Shown: positions 46,834-58,128 of the stretch, piece after piece
How positions within the stretch are numbered: the stretch's first letter is position 1
Layout of the letters: every line of letters begins with the position of its first letter
Origin: Ancistrus triradiatus
Lineage: Eukaryota > Chordata > Actinopteri > Siluriformes > Loricariidae
DNA length: 64,000 nt
Assembly (NCBI GenBank): GCA_025084515.1
Contig: JAJAGP010000019.1
Location: 1,190,627 to 1,254,626 of the forward strand
Direction: 5' to 3'
Position numbers and translations under genes: made by a program
The notes under the pieces: model-generated
Told to the model about the DNA's origin: nothing
The model's input: only the letters and a program-made list of their open reading frames with translations
The model's database searches: none

Positions 46834-47939
46834 ATTTCACAGATCATTGGAATACAACTTCAACAGCTTTAAAATCATATCATTATGTAACTAGATTGTG
46901 GGAAAATTAGTGAACATACTTAATTTTTTTAAATAATTTGGCTTGTCAAAGCCTGCTGATAATTGCTATGTGTTTGCTAGATTGTTGCTAAGTGGTTGCA
47001 AATCTGTTGAAAGCTGTGAAGGTGCCAGTAATTTTGACTAAAGTGAGAAATGATGCTTAAAGAGATAATCAAGTGAAACTGCTGTAAAGGGGTGCCAATA
47101 CTTTTGGCGAAAGATTGTTTAGGTGTCTAGATAGTTATGGCTAAGGGTCATTAACTGTCCCGATATTTATGGTAAGCGGTCATTTAGCAGTCTAGATAGT
47201 ATTGGCTAAGGACCATTAGCTGCCCAGATATTTATGGATAAACATCATTTGGCTGTCCCAATATTTATGGCCATATGCTTATGGTCCATAGTCCAGTACC
47301 TTAACCGCTAGGCTACCCCAGTCCCCTTTATGCTGGGTTATCCTCATCTGATAACACAGCCAGAATCAAAGGATCTAGACAGGGACTTAGATTTGTCAGC
47401 AGCTAAATGCAACAAATCTGAAAAAGCTTTGACAGAATGTTGTTCAGTGATTTGTTTACTCTACTTGATTAGGACAAATATGCCATTACTTTAAATCATT
47501 GATTTAATTTGCTTATGGGTTGCTCTACAAACCCAGAATGTTCAGCTATTAATAAAACACTGTCATATGTGTAATTTTGCTATGCAGTAAGCAACTAGAT
47601 GAACATCGAACAAGTGTGGTGATTCCATCATTTTTGCAAGGGGTGGAAGTTCAAAAACTGTAGCTAATAAACACTTCGCTTAACACCACAAAGTTTTTTA
47701 ATCCTTACTTTCACAGCTTTGTTAAAATCAAGAATGCCTGATTCAGCTAAAAGCCACTTAAGGAGTTGCGTAAGAGAAACCTTAGCCAGTTTGATGCAGT
47801 ACACGTGATAGCTGCTTAGTGTCTGGCCTGTGAGACTTCTATTGAAATGCCACTTCCTCTCTCACTCTTTCTCTTTCAGGGGCTTTCTCATCAGACTCAG
47901 GACACCTATGAGTCCCTCCAACTCAAACACAAACCATAG
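41575..47939 (+). CDS. fcer1g: Fc receptor gamma chain, copy B (five exons)
   Basis: Second intact ITAM adaptor gene, paralogous to copy A and on the same strand. Coding exons: 41575-41638, 44088-44179, 44438-44473, 46035-46061 and 47880-47939, with identical exon lengths and phases to copy A and 92 residues. The signal peptide is MKPAGISVFSLLPLSMIIGH. The membrane exon reads CYVLDSILFVYGFVLTILYC and keeps the dimerising Cys and intramembrane Asp, but differs from copy A at many residues. The ITAM is YEGL then seven residues then YESL, identical to copy A, and the last exon differs from copy A by one synonymous base. All splice sites are canonical and no stop or frameshift is present, so it is probably functional. 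Possible identities are fcer1g and fcer1gl; which copy is which is not decided here. Confidence 0.93.
43168..43335 (-). mobile_element. tRNA-derived SINE, head partly lost
   Basis: Inverse copy from ACATTTACAGCATTTAGCAG. After GGTGGGATTTGAACTGGCTG the box A end is truncated. It sits in fcer1g copy B intron 1, and copy A lacks it near 9680. Confidence 0.85.
43336..44087. other. fcer1g copy B intron 1, last part
   Basis: No exon. A TTTCAAAAAAGTCGGGATAG segment near 44028 resembles a terminal part of a fish DNA transposon, but no partner end was found. Confidence 0.35.
44872..45498. mobile_element. PIF/Harbinger-like non-autonomous element with TAA target duplication
   Basis: The left end is AGGTCTGTTCACACCGACTC and the right end reads TTGGTGTGAAAAGGCCT, its imperfect inverse. 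TAA flanks it at 44869-44871 and 45499-45501. The matching place in copy A (15313-15315) shows an unoccupied TTA between the same flanks. The interior has a 57-codon frame from about 45140 (MDIKETIWWNLAERLEIDGF) and a second open stretch near 45320-45430, perhaps remnants of an accessory gene; no domain was assigned. Confidence 0.8.
45549..45975 (-). mobile_element. hAT-like dispersed element, copy 2
   Basis: Counterpart of 33551-33975. The minus strand carries VDPEVPGPCPSKKKSEMAEL and then LFGD. Copy A of the duplication lacks it near 15360, so this insertion is private to copy B. Confidence 0.5.
46746..46831. repeat. (TA)n microsatellite
   Basis: About 43 TA units in fcer1g copy B intron 4, the longest TA tract in the window. 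Confidence 0.97.
47100..47275. repeat. Degenerate tandem repeat
   Basis: Variants of TCTAGATAGTTATGGCTAAG and CCCGATATTTATGG recur about every 40-50 bp. fcer1g copy B intron 4. Confidence 0.6.
47281..47327 (-). mobile_element. SINE fragment (tRNA-like head only)
   Basis: GGTCCATAGTCCAGTACCTT and AACCGCTAGGCTACCCCAGT match the head of the SINE family; the body is missing. Confidence 0.7.
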
Positions 47940-48551
47940 CGAGGTTGTAACAAGAAAACAAAAGAATGTTACCCCATTCCTTTCCTTCCTTTTCTTTGCA
48001 CATTCAAACGATCTTACTGCTTTTGTTTAGACCGATATAAAGCTGTATTATTTGCATTGTGGTGCTTCACAGATTTATATTTACTCAAATGATTGGCTGT
48101 TGCTAAATGATTTATACAATATTATGGTATTTTTTCATTGCACATGGGTGATTCACAAGTAAGACCAGATCATTTCATTATCAGTCAGAACATGTCAGAG
48201 GGTACGACCAGATTCATTTCAAATAGCATATAAAATGAGTACAATTTCTTTGTCTGTGTTGTGTATGCCTTAAAAATGGCTAATCTTGAAAAATTTCATA
48301 AACATGCCCATGTTTTATATACTATATGAGATATTATTTTCTTAAAATCATAGTAAATGTCCAATTGTTGTTGCTTGCACTATATTTTTATATCTAAGAT
48401 AAAAATATCTTAGAGTTCTTGAAATAATTTATAGCCAAACTGTCGAACTGTTTAAAAAACTGTTTTATGTATAATTAAATGATCTTGTCAACAGCTAAAC
48501 AAAACTGCTAATGTGATTCCAATTCTATACATTTACTTTGTACAAGGTATA
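47940..48551. other. Downstream flank (possible 3'UTR) of fcer1g copy B
   Basis: The first 150 bp are close to copy A. Then AT-rich sequence without a gene; a plus-strand frame through here is the antisense-free shadow of exon 5. Confidence 0.45.
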
Positions 48552-49115
48552 CCGTATTTTCCGGGCTATAAAGCGCACCGGATTATAAGACGCAATATCA
48601 ACGATCGGCTGCTAACGGATCTATTTTCATACATAAAGCGCACCGAGTTATAAGACGCATGAAATGAAACAAAACTCTTAAGTTCCGTCGGAGCTCAGTT
48701 TTGGTCTTTACCTGGCGCAGGGCGTCTTCTTGCTTCCTCCACTTCCGTATCATTGATTCGTTAATGTTGAATTCTCTCGCAGCTGCTCTATGTCCATGTT
48801 GTACTGCGTGACTGATAGCGTTGTGTTTGAAATCCGCTTCGAAAATGAATGCACGTACCCTAATGCTGAAGCACATACCGTATTACTCAGCGATGCTGCG
48901 CACTACGGTGGCCGTAAGCTTCGTAACTTACCAAGGCCGTGCTAAAACATTTTGGACAGATTTATGAGCGCCATGTACCATCTACAATCGGTTCTAGGTC
49001 AGAAAGCACAACCAGAATTAATTCATACATTAGGTGCACCGCATTTTTAGGCGCTCTGTCGATTTTTGAGAAAGTTAAAGGATTTTAAGTGCGCCTTATG
49101 GTCCGAAAAATACGG
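48552..49115 (-). mobile_element. Pogo/Tigger-like element remnant with TA target duplication
   Basis: The left end is CCGTATTTTCCGGGCTATAA and the right end GGTCCGAAAAATACGG, with TA on each side, 564 bp. The motif AAAGCGCACCGRRTTATAAG occurs twice near the left end. The minus strand encodes EADFKHNAISHAVQHGHRAA followed by AREFNINESMIRKWRKQE, a helix-turn-helix like the Brinker-type DNA-binding domain found in pogo-derived proteins. No DDE domain remains. Confidence 0.8.
48660..48850 (-). pseudogene. Brinker/CENP-B-type HTH fragment of a pogo-like transposase
   Basis: A frame of about 60 residues upstream of a degraded tail, with the typical AAREF...ES..R.WRKQED...L pattern. It lies entirely inside the pogo-like element. 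Without a catalytic domain it is a relic, although the fold itself looks uninterrupted. Confidence 0.7.
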
Positions 49116-50113
49116 TAGTTTAAATTGCATATATTACAGGACAGTCCCACCATCTGGCATTCTTAGATTTCAAAAATGTCTAAATGTAATTGAATTATGG
49201 TGCATTGAATGTGTTCATATAAAAAATGTGCAATAAAATTACACGTTGCATTTTTATTTTGTTATTGTGACACAGACATGCCACTGAGTCACATACAAAT
49301 GTGATAAGTACTGTACTACCAGGGGATTAGTAGTATTAGTAAGAGTAGTAGTAATAATGCCTGTGTAAAATGTCTTGCTCGTCTCTTCTTTCCATCTATA
49401 CAAACTTCGCATTTACACTCAAAACTGTGTGATTTTTTTTATTACGTTGTATTAAATGGTTCTTCTAACAAGTTTTCTTGCTGCTGTGTTGTGTTGCTGG
49501 GAACAGTCATTCATCTGACCACAATGTCAACGTCCTGTTCTGTGACTATAGTGGTTATCAGACAGAAATAGGACCTAGCTAGAAGTGATGCTATAACATG
49601 AATATTTGGCTTGTTCACACACATCCCCGTGTGGTTAAAATTTAGTTATCATGGTTATTCATTTGCCATGAGAATCATTGTGCAATTATCGTATCAAACA
49701 GTCATATACAAATCTTGGTGCAATTTGGGTCTAATTAAATGTTACATTGATTTTTGTAGTGCATTGTAGTGTGCAACTGCTGTTTATTTGGTGAATATCA
49801 CCTACTGCAAAAAATGTAACATCAAACTTTACACGTACAAATGTTTGGGCATCCCATTAGTGAACATTTAGTAAAAGCACCTGCAGTTGTTAACAAATTT
49901 CTACATTTCTTTTAGAAAAGAAAAAGCCCTCAGTGTGGTGATAAGAACCAGTTTCTCATAAAGCTGTAGAATATCAATGAATGTTTTACTGGAACGAATT
50001 TCACTACAACATTTAATGTGGGACAGAGTATAACTGTTAGTGAGGGATAGATATCAAAATCAATTTTAGGGAGGTTTTGAGGTAAATTATCATTTCAGCT
50101 TTTTGTAGAAAAT
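49116..50113. other. Downstream flank of fcer1g copy B, no gene seen
   Basis: 49500-49630 and 50030-50100 match copy A. Nothing coding was recognised. Confidence 0.45.
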
Positions 50114-51596
50114 GAACCCTTTAGAATGTTCTATATTTCTGCATAAATATGACCTAAAACATCAGATTTTCATAAGTCATAAAAGTAAATAAAGAGAACC
50201 CAGTTAAATAAGACAAAAGTATTACACTTGGGCGTTTATTTATTGAGGAAAATGATCCAATATTATATATTAGTAAGTGGCAAAAGTATGTGAACCCTTG
50301 CTTTCAGTATCTGGTGTAACCAGTCAGTCCTGCACACTGGCTTGTAGGAATTTTAGCCCATTCCTCCTTACAGAACAGCTTCAGCTCTGGGATGTTGGTG
50401 GGTTTCCTCACATTAACTGCTCACTTCAGGTCCTTCCACAACATTTCCATTGGATTAAGGTCAGGACTTTGACTAGGCCACTCTAAAACATTAACTTTAT
50501 TCTTCTGTAACCATTCTTTGGTAGAACGGCTTGTGTGCTTAGGGTCGCTGTCTTGCTGCATGACCCACCTTCTCTTGAGATTCAGTTCATGGACAGATGT
50601 CCTGACATGTTCCTTTAGAATTCTCTGATATAATTCAGAATTCATTGTTCCATCAATGATGGCAAGCCGTCCTGCCCAGATGCAGCAAAACAGGCCCAAA
50701 CCATGATACTACCACCACCACGTTTCACAGATGGGGTAAGGTGTTTTCCTTTCTCCAAACATAACGTTTTTATTTTAAGCCAAAAGTTTGTATTTTGGTC
50801 TCATCCACCTACCAAACATTCTTCCAGTAGCCTTCTGGCTTGTCCACGTGATCTTTAGCAAACTGCAGATGAGCAGCAATGTTCTTTTTGGAGAGCAGTG
50901 GCTTTCTCCTTGCAACTCTGCTACGCACTCATAGACTCATGAACATTAACATTAGCCAATGTGAGAGAGGCCTTCAGATGCTTAGAAGTTACCCTGGGGT
51001 CCTTTGTGACCTCACCAACTATTACACACCTTGCTGTTGGAGTGATCTTTGTTGGTCAACCACTCCTGGGGAGGGTAAACAATGGTCTTGAATTTCCTCC
51101 ATTTGTACACAATCTGTCTGACTGTGGATTTGTGGAGTCCAAACTCTTTAGAGATGGTTTTGTAACCTTTTCCAGCCTGATGAGCATCAACAACTCTTTC
51201 TGAGCTCTTCAGAAATCTCCTTTGTTTGTGCCATGATACACTTCCACAAACATGTGTTGTGATGAGGAGACTTTGATAGATCCCTGTTCTTTAAATAAAA
51301 CAGGGGGCCCACTCACACCTGACTGTCATCCCATTGATTGAAAACACCTGACTCTGATTTCACATTCAAATTAACTGCTAAACCTAGAGGTTCACATACT
51401 TTTGCCACTGACTAATATGTAATATTGCTTCATTTCCCTCAATAAATAAATGATCAAGTATGTTTGTCTCATTTGTTTAACTTGGTTCTCTTTATCTACT
51501 TTTAGGACTTGTGTGAAAATCTGATGATGTTTATATAATATTTACGCAGAAATCTAGAAAATTCTAAAAGGTTTCACAAACTTTCAAGCACCACTG
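50114..51596 (-). mobile_element. Tc1-like element (group C)
   Basis: It runs from ACCCTTTAGAATGTTCTATA-type sequence to CACAAACTTTCAAGCACCAC plus TG; the left tip is eroded. Minus-strand transposase parts include QQDSDPKHTSRSTKEWLQK and SPDLNPMEMLWKDLK. The first acidic motif and HTH further up are frameshifted. Copy A lacks this insertion between 23155 and 23340. Confidence 0.88.
50421..51235 (-). pseudogene. Group C Tc1 transposase, broken
   Basis: Start-like MAQTKEIS-type sequence lies near 51234, with SKEFGLHKSTV-like HTH near 51150. The sequence is broken around 50940 and 50700-50830. The C-terminal frame 50699-50421 keeps the second Asp (QQDSDPKH) and the third acidic residue as Glu (PMEMLW, Ile changed to Met). 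Not translatable as one protein. Confidence 0.8.
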
Positions 51597-51889
51597 CATG
51601 TAAAAGGGGTTTATATGCAACTTCTCTACTTAGCTTCCGTTAGAACGATCATCCTTCCTCCATTTGATTTTTGTCAATAACATCAAGAACGAACACTACA
51701 GAATGTGTCCCACTTTATCAACAATCACCTGTATAACATTGTATAGAGTACTGCCGTTTAGGCGGAGAAGTGAACGTTACTTTTAGGGCATTTTGAACTG
51801 AGTGAATAACATGTAAGTTTCAAATCAAACACTAGAGGGCAGCATGAATTCAAATGGCCATTGTGGTCATGTTTCAGTGACGCGCTAGT

Positions 51890-52070
51890 CTCTTGAAATC
51901 TCCATTGTTTATAATAGCTACTATTAAGTGTATTGGTGGATCTGTGATTATGTGGAGCTGGTTTCCTCCAAAGACCACGAGAAACACTATGATGCATGGC
52001 AACATGGACTCCATAAAGTACTGGGAGATTATTTAGAAATATGGTTGCTCCTGCCATGAAGCTACACACT
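51890..52070 (+). mobile_element. Decayed Tc1-like fragment, copy B counterpart
   Basis: Reads TIKCIGGSVIMWSW near 51920, then TMMHGNMDSIKYWEII, a degraded central part of a Tc1 catalytic domain. It pairs with 24055-24190 in copy A. Confidence 0.65.
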
Positions 52071-52134
52071 GTAGCTTCAGTGCTGCTGGAGGTTTTAAAC
52101 ACCTGTGTCACTACTGGACTGAAAATAGTCGACC

Positions 52135-52613
52135 TACCAAAAATGTCCAGCCACCAGCATCATGGAAGCATCATCCTGTGAGCAGAGATGAAGGGTCAGA
52201 GGATGAGTAACACACACTGCAATAACAGATGTGCTGCTGTCTCTGATTTTACATATACAATGTGTAATAAAGTGGACATTGAGTGAACAGTGTTTGAAAA
52301 CTCCATCAGTACTGCTGTGTCTGATCCAACCGTTCCAGCTCAAAACTCAATAACACAGCGCCACCACATCAGTGTCACTGCAGTGCTGAGAATGATCCAC
52401 CACCCAAATAGTACCAGATCTGTGGGGGTCCTGTGAGGGTCATGATCATTACAGAACAGAGTAAACGGGACTAACAAAGTATGTAGAGAAACAGACGGAC
52501 TACAGTCTGTAATTACAGAACTACAAAGTGCAGCTATATGGTAAGTGAAACTGATAAAATGGACAAGGAGTCTAAAAACAAGGTGGTCATAATGTTATGC
52601 CTGATAGGTGTAT
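52135..52613. repeat. High-copy teleost dispersed repeat (GGTGGTCATAATGTTATGCC type)
   Basis: It contains CACCACATCAGTGTCACTGC, CTGAGAATGATCCACCACCC and GGTGGTCATAATGTTATGCC, words seen in great numbers across fish genomes. Related words occur at about 33360-33500. No coding frame. Confidence 0.7.
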
Positions 52614-53240
52614 ATACAACCTTACTAGTACCGGGTTCTCCTTTTGCCTCAGAAGTGACTTAATTATTTGTTGCATAGATTCAACAAAGTGCTGGAAGCA
52701 TTCCTCTGAGATTATGGTCCAAAGTGAGATGAAAACATCACGCAGTTGCTTCAGATTTGTCAGCAGCACATCCATGATGAGAATCTCCCATTCAATCACA
52801 TTCCAAAGGCCATTTGAGTACAGAAAACATATTGTCAGGTTCAAGAAAGTAGTTTGAGATGATTTTAGCTTTGTGACATGGTGCTTTATCCTGCTGGAAG
52901 AAGACAAGAAACAATGGGTACACTGTGCTCATAAAGGGCGAACATGGTCAGCAATAGTCCTCAGGTAGGACTGTACCCGTGTGTCTATGTGAGGTAAATG
53001 AAAAGCAGATTGTCCAAGAAATAGCATGATGTTTTCTTCTGTGAAAAATGCACCCATCCCCACTACGATTGTTGCCAGTGACGCTTTTGCATCTGGGCAT
53101 GGCTCAAAATGACACGATGAAAGACCAGAAATTTGTCCACCGATCATTAAACTTTGGTCTTTTCTCAAGCTTATGACCATGCAATAGACACTGAATAGAC
53201 GCAGGAACAAACTGGCCTCAGTATGCACCTAGTAGGTCTG
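52605..53240 (-). mobile_element. Tc1-like relic (group E)
   Basis: A minus-strand frame, 52907-52620, reads HHVTKLKSSQTTFLNLT and ISEECFQHFVESMQQIIKS, clearly related to the 40210 element but more decayed. The inverse terminal repeat is not clear. A further degraded part extends to about 53240. Confidence 0.7.
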
Positions 53241-53937
53241 TGTCAGTGGATCAAAAAAGTTTGAGTTTCATCAACAAATCAATATTGCAGTGAGATATTT
53301 AATCATTTAGCTATTCGATATCCAAAGCCAAACAAATGATCATTGTAAAAACACTAGATCTTATCAGACAAGTCTTTCCAAAATGAAATAGTAAGACTTC
53401 AGACAAGTTTCATATGTGGCTTTGACTGCCTGAGAACAGCACAGTGCTTTACCATACAGCAGCAGGCCACAACATGTTGGCTATGAGCAATTAACTTCCT
53501 ACCAGCAAAATCTTGTTTCAAACACACAATTTACTCAAAAGAGGAAAATCTAGTTTTAAAACCAAGGAACAGGTTTTTTTTGCAACCAACATGAAAAAGA
53601 GCATGTCCAGTCTATGTAGAAATTGTTCAAAATAGTGAAGAATACAAATAGCTAAACCTTCAATGCAGTACTTAGAGTTAGAGATGGACAGAGCTGCCAA
53701 GAACCTTACACAAACACTGTTCTTACTTAAATATTTGAAGAAAAATGGCTCAATTATTGCATCACTAACAACCCATTACATGTTGTGATTTTGGAAATAC
53801 TGATCATTTCAAAAACACAATTATACCACTTAGTGACAAGTAATTATAAAAAATAATTATGAGAATCAGTTTCACACAAAAATGATTATAATGATTCATA
53901 AAAGTAACATTTTATATGTCCTGTCTATATGTAGTCA
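53241..53937. other. Intergenic, nothing recognised
   Basis: AT-rich spacer between two transposons; no coding or repeat feature was identified. Confidence 0.4.
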
Positions 53938-53939
53938 TA

Positions 53940-55506
53940 CAGTGGTATGAAAAAGTTTGGGCACCCCTGATAATTTTCATGATTTTAGTTTATAAACCAT
54001 TGGTTCAGATCAGCAACTTGAGTTAAATATATCATATAGCAGATGAACACAGTGATATTTGAGAAGTGAAATGAAGTTTATAGGATTTACAGAAAGTGTA
54101 TAGTAATTATTTAAACAAAATTAGGCAGGTGCATAAATTTGGGCACCCCAACAGAAAAATGACATCAATATTTAGTAGATCCTCCTTTTGTAGAAATAAC
54201 AGCCGCTAAACGCTTCCTACAGCTTCCAGTCTGGATTCTGGTTGAAGGTGCTTTGGACCATTCTTCTTTAGAAACATCTCCAGTTCAGTCAGGTTTGATG
54301 GTTTCCGAGCATGGACAGCCCACATTTTTCAGTAATATTCATGTCTGGGGACTGAGATGGCCATTCCAGAACGTTGTACTGGTTCCTCTGCATGAATGCC
54401 TTAGTAGATTTTGAGCAGGGTTTGGGGTCGTTGGCCTCGGTGCAACTTTGTCCACTGATTCTTGAACATTGTTCTCAAGAATCTGGAGATATTCACTGGA
54501 ATCCATGCGACCCTCAAACTTTAACAAGATTCCTAGTACCTGCACTGGCCACACAGTCCCACAGCATGATGGAACCGCACCAAATTTTACTGTGGGTAGC
54601 AAGTGTTTGTCTTGGGATGCTGGTGTTCTTTTTCCGCCCCTTGTTATGTCCAAATAACTCAATTTTAGTTTCATCAGTACACAGCACTTGAAGCTGAAAA
54701 TGAAGCTGGATTGTCCAAAATGTGCTGTAGCACACCTCAACTGACTCTGTTTGTGGCGTGTCTGCAGAAAAAGGCTTCTTCTGCATTACTCTCCCATACA
54801 GCCTCTCCTTGTGCAAAGTGCGCTGTATAGTTGAAACGATGAACCAGTGACACCATCTGCAGCAAGATGAGGTTGTAGGTCTTTGGAGGTGGTCCTGTGG
54901 CTTGAATATGACTGTTCTCACCATCCTTCGCCTCTGCCTATCTGAGATTTTCTTGGCCTGCCACTTCGGGAGTTCCTCAACTAGAAACTGTGCCTGTGGT
55001 CTTCCATTGCCTCACTATGTTCCTCACAGTATAAACTGACAGCTGAAATCTCTGAGAGAGCTTTCCCTTTCCCTGAACCCATGATGTTGAAAACAACCTT
55101 TGTTTTCAGGCCATTTGAGAGTTGTTTGAGGCTCCCATGTTTGCCACCTCTTCAGAGAAGATGCAAAGAGGAGAAAAACTTCCATTGGCCACCTTAACAC
55201 TTTCTCATAGTTGGATTCACTTGTGTATGTAGATCAAGGGTCAATGAGCTTACAAAACTAATTTTGTGTTCCAATAAAGGTATTCAAATGACAAGGGTGC
55301 CCAAATTTATGCACCTGCCTAATTTTGTTTGAATAATTACTGCACACTTTCTGTAAAACCTATAAACTTAATTTCACTTCTCAAATATCACGGTGTTCAT
55401 CTGCTATATGATATATTTACCTGAAATTGCTGAGCTGGACAACCAATGATTTATAAAGAAAAATCATGAAAATTATCAGGGGTGCCCAAACTTTTTCATA
55501 CGACTG
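53940..55506 (-). mobile_element. Full-length Tc1-like element (group D)
   Basis: TA flanks both ends. The ends are CAGTGGTATGAAAAAGTTTG and CAAACTTTTTCATACGACTG, with inverted repeats of roughly 190 bp, 1567 bp in all. The transposase lies on the minus strand and is frameshifted. Between fcer1g copy B and hacd4. Confidence 0.92.
54339..55090 (-). pseudogene. Group D Tc1 transposase, frameshifted
   Basis: Legible pieces on the minus strand: TDETKIELFGHN near 54650 (first acidic residue), HGGGS-equivalent decayed to FGAVPSCCGTVWP, then EGRMDSSEYLQILENN near 54480. The second acidic motif (54410) and third (54350) are shifted or altered. The N-terminal HTH further right (to about 55090) is also out of frame. 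Confidence 0.8.
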
Positions 55507-56029
55507 TATGCTTCAATTTAACAGCTTCTTCTTTTCTACAGACGCTTTAAAGTGTAACAATGACATTATGCCCAATAGGAAGCCTGAATATGAACATTGT
55601 CTTTACAAAGTAACTAAAGAAAGAGTGGAATTAAAACTACTCTTACATGTACAATTAATACTAACTGTAACACTAAACTTTGCCAATACTAAAACTAATA
55701 CATAAACTCTCATGTCATCTTCACCCTGTATTCTTTTCTACCTACACCTCAAAAGCTAAATTTATCTTCATCTATCATCAGCTTCTTTTCCATTTCAGTA
55801 ATTCCTTGTCCAACCAGTTTTTCTCCCACACATTTTTGAAATTCTTTACTGAAACCTGTAGTGCTTGTTGATGGCTTCTAGTGGTCTTGTAATAGTTTTC
55901 AATGGTTAGTAATATTATGTTGTTCCTTACACTGGTTTATCTCATGCCGTTTGAATGATAGCACCAAATAGCATATAATGGTGTCCTATGGAGGTGCGGT
56001 CTAAACCAGCTTCTGTCATGTGCATATGC
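55507..56029. other. Intergenic, nothing recognised
   Basis: AT-rich spacer with short random frames only. Confidence 0.4.
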
Positions 56030-56260
56030 AGTACACCTGAGACTGAGACAGAGGTTCACCTTCCAACAAGACAACAAGTCTAAACAAACTGCCAAAGCTA
56101 CACAGGCGTGGTTCAAATCCAAGACCTTCAAATGTACTAGACTGGACAAGTCAAAAACAAGACCTAAATCTGAAGAAGCGGTGAAGAATGGGCTTCCAGA
56201 CCCGTTGTGAACCTCATCAAAATAAGGGACTTAAGATGATGAATAAATGTTGACAATAAC
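56030..56260 (+). mobile_element. Decayed Tc1-like fragment
   Basis: The plus strand reads FTFQQDNKSKQTAKATQAWF near 56050, equivalent to the second acidic motif of Tc1 transposases, followed by a degraded tail. No ends found. Confidence 0.6.
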
Positions 56261-56554
56261 TGACATAAGTCGACTGGAATATTATTTTTTTTCCACTTTA
56301 ACACATTAAAAATAAAGAGTGGCTACTGAACAGCCTATTTTCTTTTTAATTTGTTTCACTTTCCTCTCATGTCATTTTCCTATTTAAATCATAATGTGCT
56401 AAATAAGTATATAATACTGACTAATTAATATAATCAATATTGTTGAAAAGTAAACTCATAACCTAATGGACCAGAGAAATGTTGTGTGTAAACCATCTTT
56501 AAAGGACTTGAGTAGTTGATCCGCAGACAGAGGGAAGTCAGGACAGCGAAAAAA

Positions 56555-56557
<3 letters not shown>

Positions 56558-56618
<61 letters not shown>
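56558..56618. repeat. (TA)n microsatellite
   Basis: About 30 TA units in the spacer left of hacd4. Confidence 0.96.
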
Positions 56619-56622
<4 letters not shown>

Positions 56623-56700
56623 AAAAATAGTCAATTTTTAAAATAAGATAAAAAATACCTTCAGATAAGTGAAGACCCCTTTAGAGTAACTATTATACAC

Positions 56701-56747
56701 ATGGATAAGGGTGTCTGCTAAATGACAAAATGTCAATGTCTAAATGA
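56701..56747 (+). mobile_element. SINE tail fragment
   Basis: GGATAAGGGTGTCTGCTAAA followed by a decayed AAATG tail matches the 3' end of the SINE family. Confidence 0.6.
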
Positions 56748-57335
56748 AAACGATACAAAAAGATTTAAGAGGTTTTAACCATCTCTTAGAAGCCAATTCT
56801 GAGCATCACTAAAAAGTAGAAAGTATTTGTACCGACAAGTTGCTGATATTTTGCTGTCGTTCCAAACTGGTTGTTGACTAATCCAGGAGCACATGGATCA
56901 GGGAAGCTGCCAGAAAACAGAAGCAAATTTGGACTTTCAATTATGGCTGAGAGTGGTTGGTCTGTGTGTGCGTCAGAAATCTCAAAAGCTTTACACAAAT
57001 CTGGTCTGTATGGGAGGATAGCTTTTGATGTCATGTGGCAAAGGATTTAATATACATTTTATATATAGGATTTTTATAAATAAAGCTGGACATTAATATT
57101 TAATGGTTTTTGGTTAACAATACATATTCTACCATAAATCATGCATGGAACCAACTTTTATACCATATTTCTGAAAATGTTTGTGCGAAAATGTGGGCAC
57201 CTTTCCAGATGATCCTAAGACATTTCTGTGGTAATTGTGCAATTGTGTTTGGACAAATGACATCTTTTGTTGATTTCAAAATAAAAGCTGTCAATGAAAA
57301 CGTTAGAAAAAAAAGATTTGTACCCATGTGATGTA
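56748..57335. other. Intergenic, nothing certain
   Basis: An 82-codon minus-strand frame (57034-56786, containing PYRPDLCKAFEISD) has fairly even composition but no recognised family. Otherwise featureless. Confidence 0.35.
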
Positions 57336-58128
57336 CAGTGCATACGGAACGTTTTCAGACCCCCTCATATTATCCACATTTTGGTACGTTTCAGATTCAC
57401 GTGAATGATGCTACAAGCATGGCACACCTTTATTTTGTAAGTTCCTCCCAATTTTCTTCACAGAATTGTCCAAGCTCAGTCAGGTTTGATAGGGATCATT
57501 GGTCCACAGCAATATCCTGGTCTCCTGCAGAGCTGCTCTATTGTGTTCAGGTCCAAGCTCTGGCCAGGCCACTTTTCAGAGTTTTCCCAAAGCTAATTCT
57601 GTTCAACCCAGCCTGAGATGTTGGGGACTCTGAAAATGGCTTCCACCCATTCGTCCCTGATCAATTAAGAAGGCAGCTTGTTGTTCCCAACTTATTTTTA
57701 TTCTATTTAAGTATGACGAAATCTGTTTGTGGTCTTGGGCACTTTAAAATCACTTTCTTGTATCAAAACCCTGTCTCGCAGATTTACGGACAATTGTCTT
57801 GACCCCTTTGCTTGGTTTTTACTCTGATATACACCAGCGCTGATAAATTACATAGGTAGGTGTGTGCTGTTCCTAATTACATCCAATCAATTCAGTTATG
57901 CACTGGCAATCTGAAATGAAGTTGTAGATGCATTCCAATAACCATTCAGAGGAGGAGGATGGACCAGAGCTCAACTGAGCATTTCATAACAATGGTTCTG
58001 AATACTTGTGTATTTTGCTTTCTCATTGTGGAACATTGGACTGATGCTAAAAATGTTTAATCAATGTTAAGATGAGTCTGGAACATACCAAAATGTGGAA
58101 ATGGCCAGAAAACTTTCTCGGTGCATTG
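57336..58128 (-). mobile_element. Internally deleted Tc1-like element (CAGTGCATACGGAACG type)
   Basis: The ends are CAGTGCATACGGAACGTTTT and an inverse ending TTCTCGGTGCATTG, with TA on both sides, 793 bp. Inside, near 57470-57640, the minus strand is a degraded transposase N-terminal half. The catalytic C-terminus is missing. Confidence 0.8.

Larger units (their letters stand above)
39500..52080 (+). repeat. Segmental duplication, copy B (contains fcer1g copy B)
   Basis: Counterpart of 7500-24190, in the same orientation. Colinear landmarks: Tc1 relic 39590-39995, promoter 41386-41470, exons of fcer1g, flank near 49510-49620, CTAGAGGGCAGCATGAATTC near 51830, and Tc1 relic 51890-52070. Private insertions here include a Tc1 at 40210, a SINE at 43168, a Harbinger-like element at 44872, a hAT-like piece at 45549, and Tc1 group C at 50114. 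Confidence 0.75.

Noticed and set aside
55938..56149. Minus-strand frame near 56 kb as a new gene
   Set aside because: The opposite strand is a recognisable Tc1 second-acidic-motif fragment, so the frame is its shadow.
56786..57034. 82-codon minus-strand frame containing PYRPDLCKAFEISD
   Set aside because: No family recognised, no splice or promoter context; kept only as a note in the spacer.
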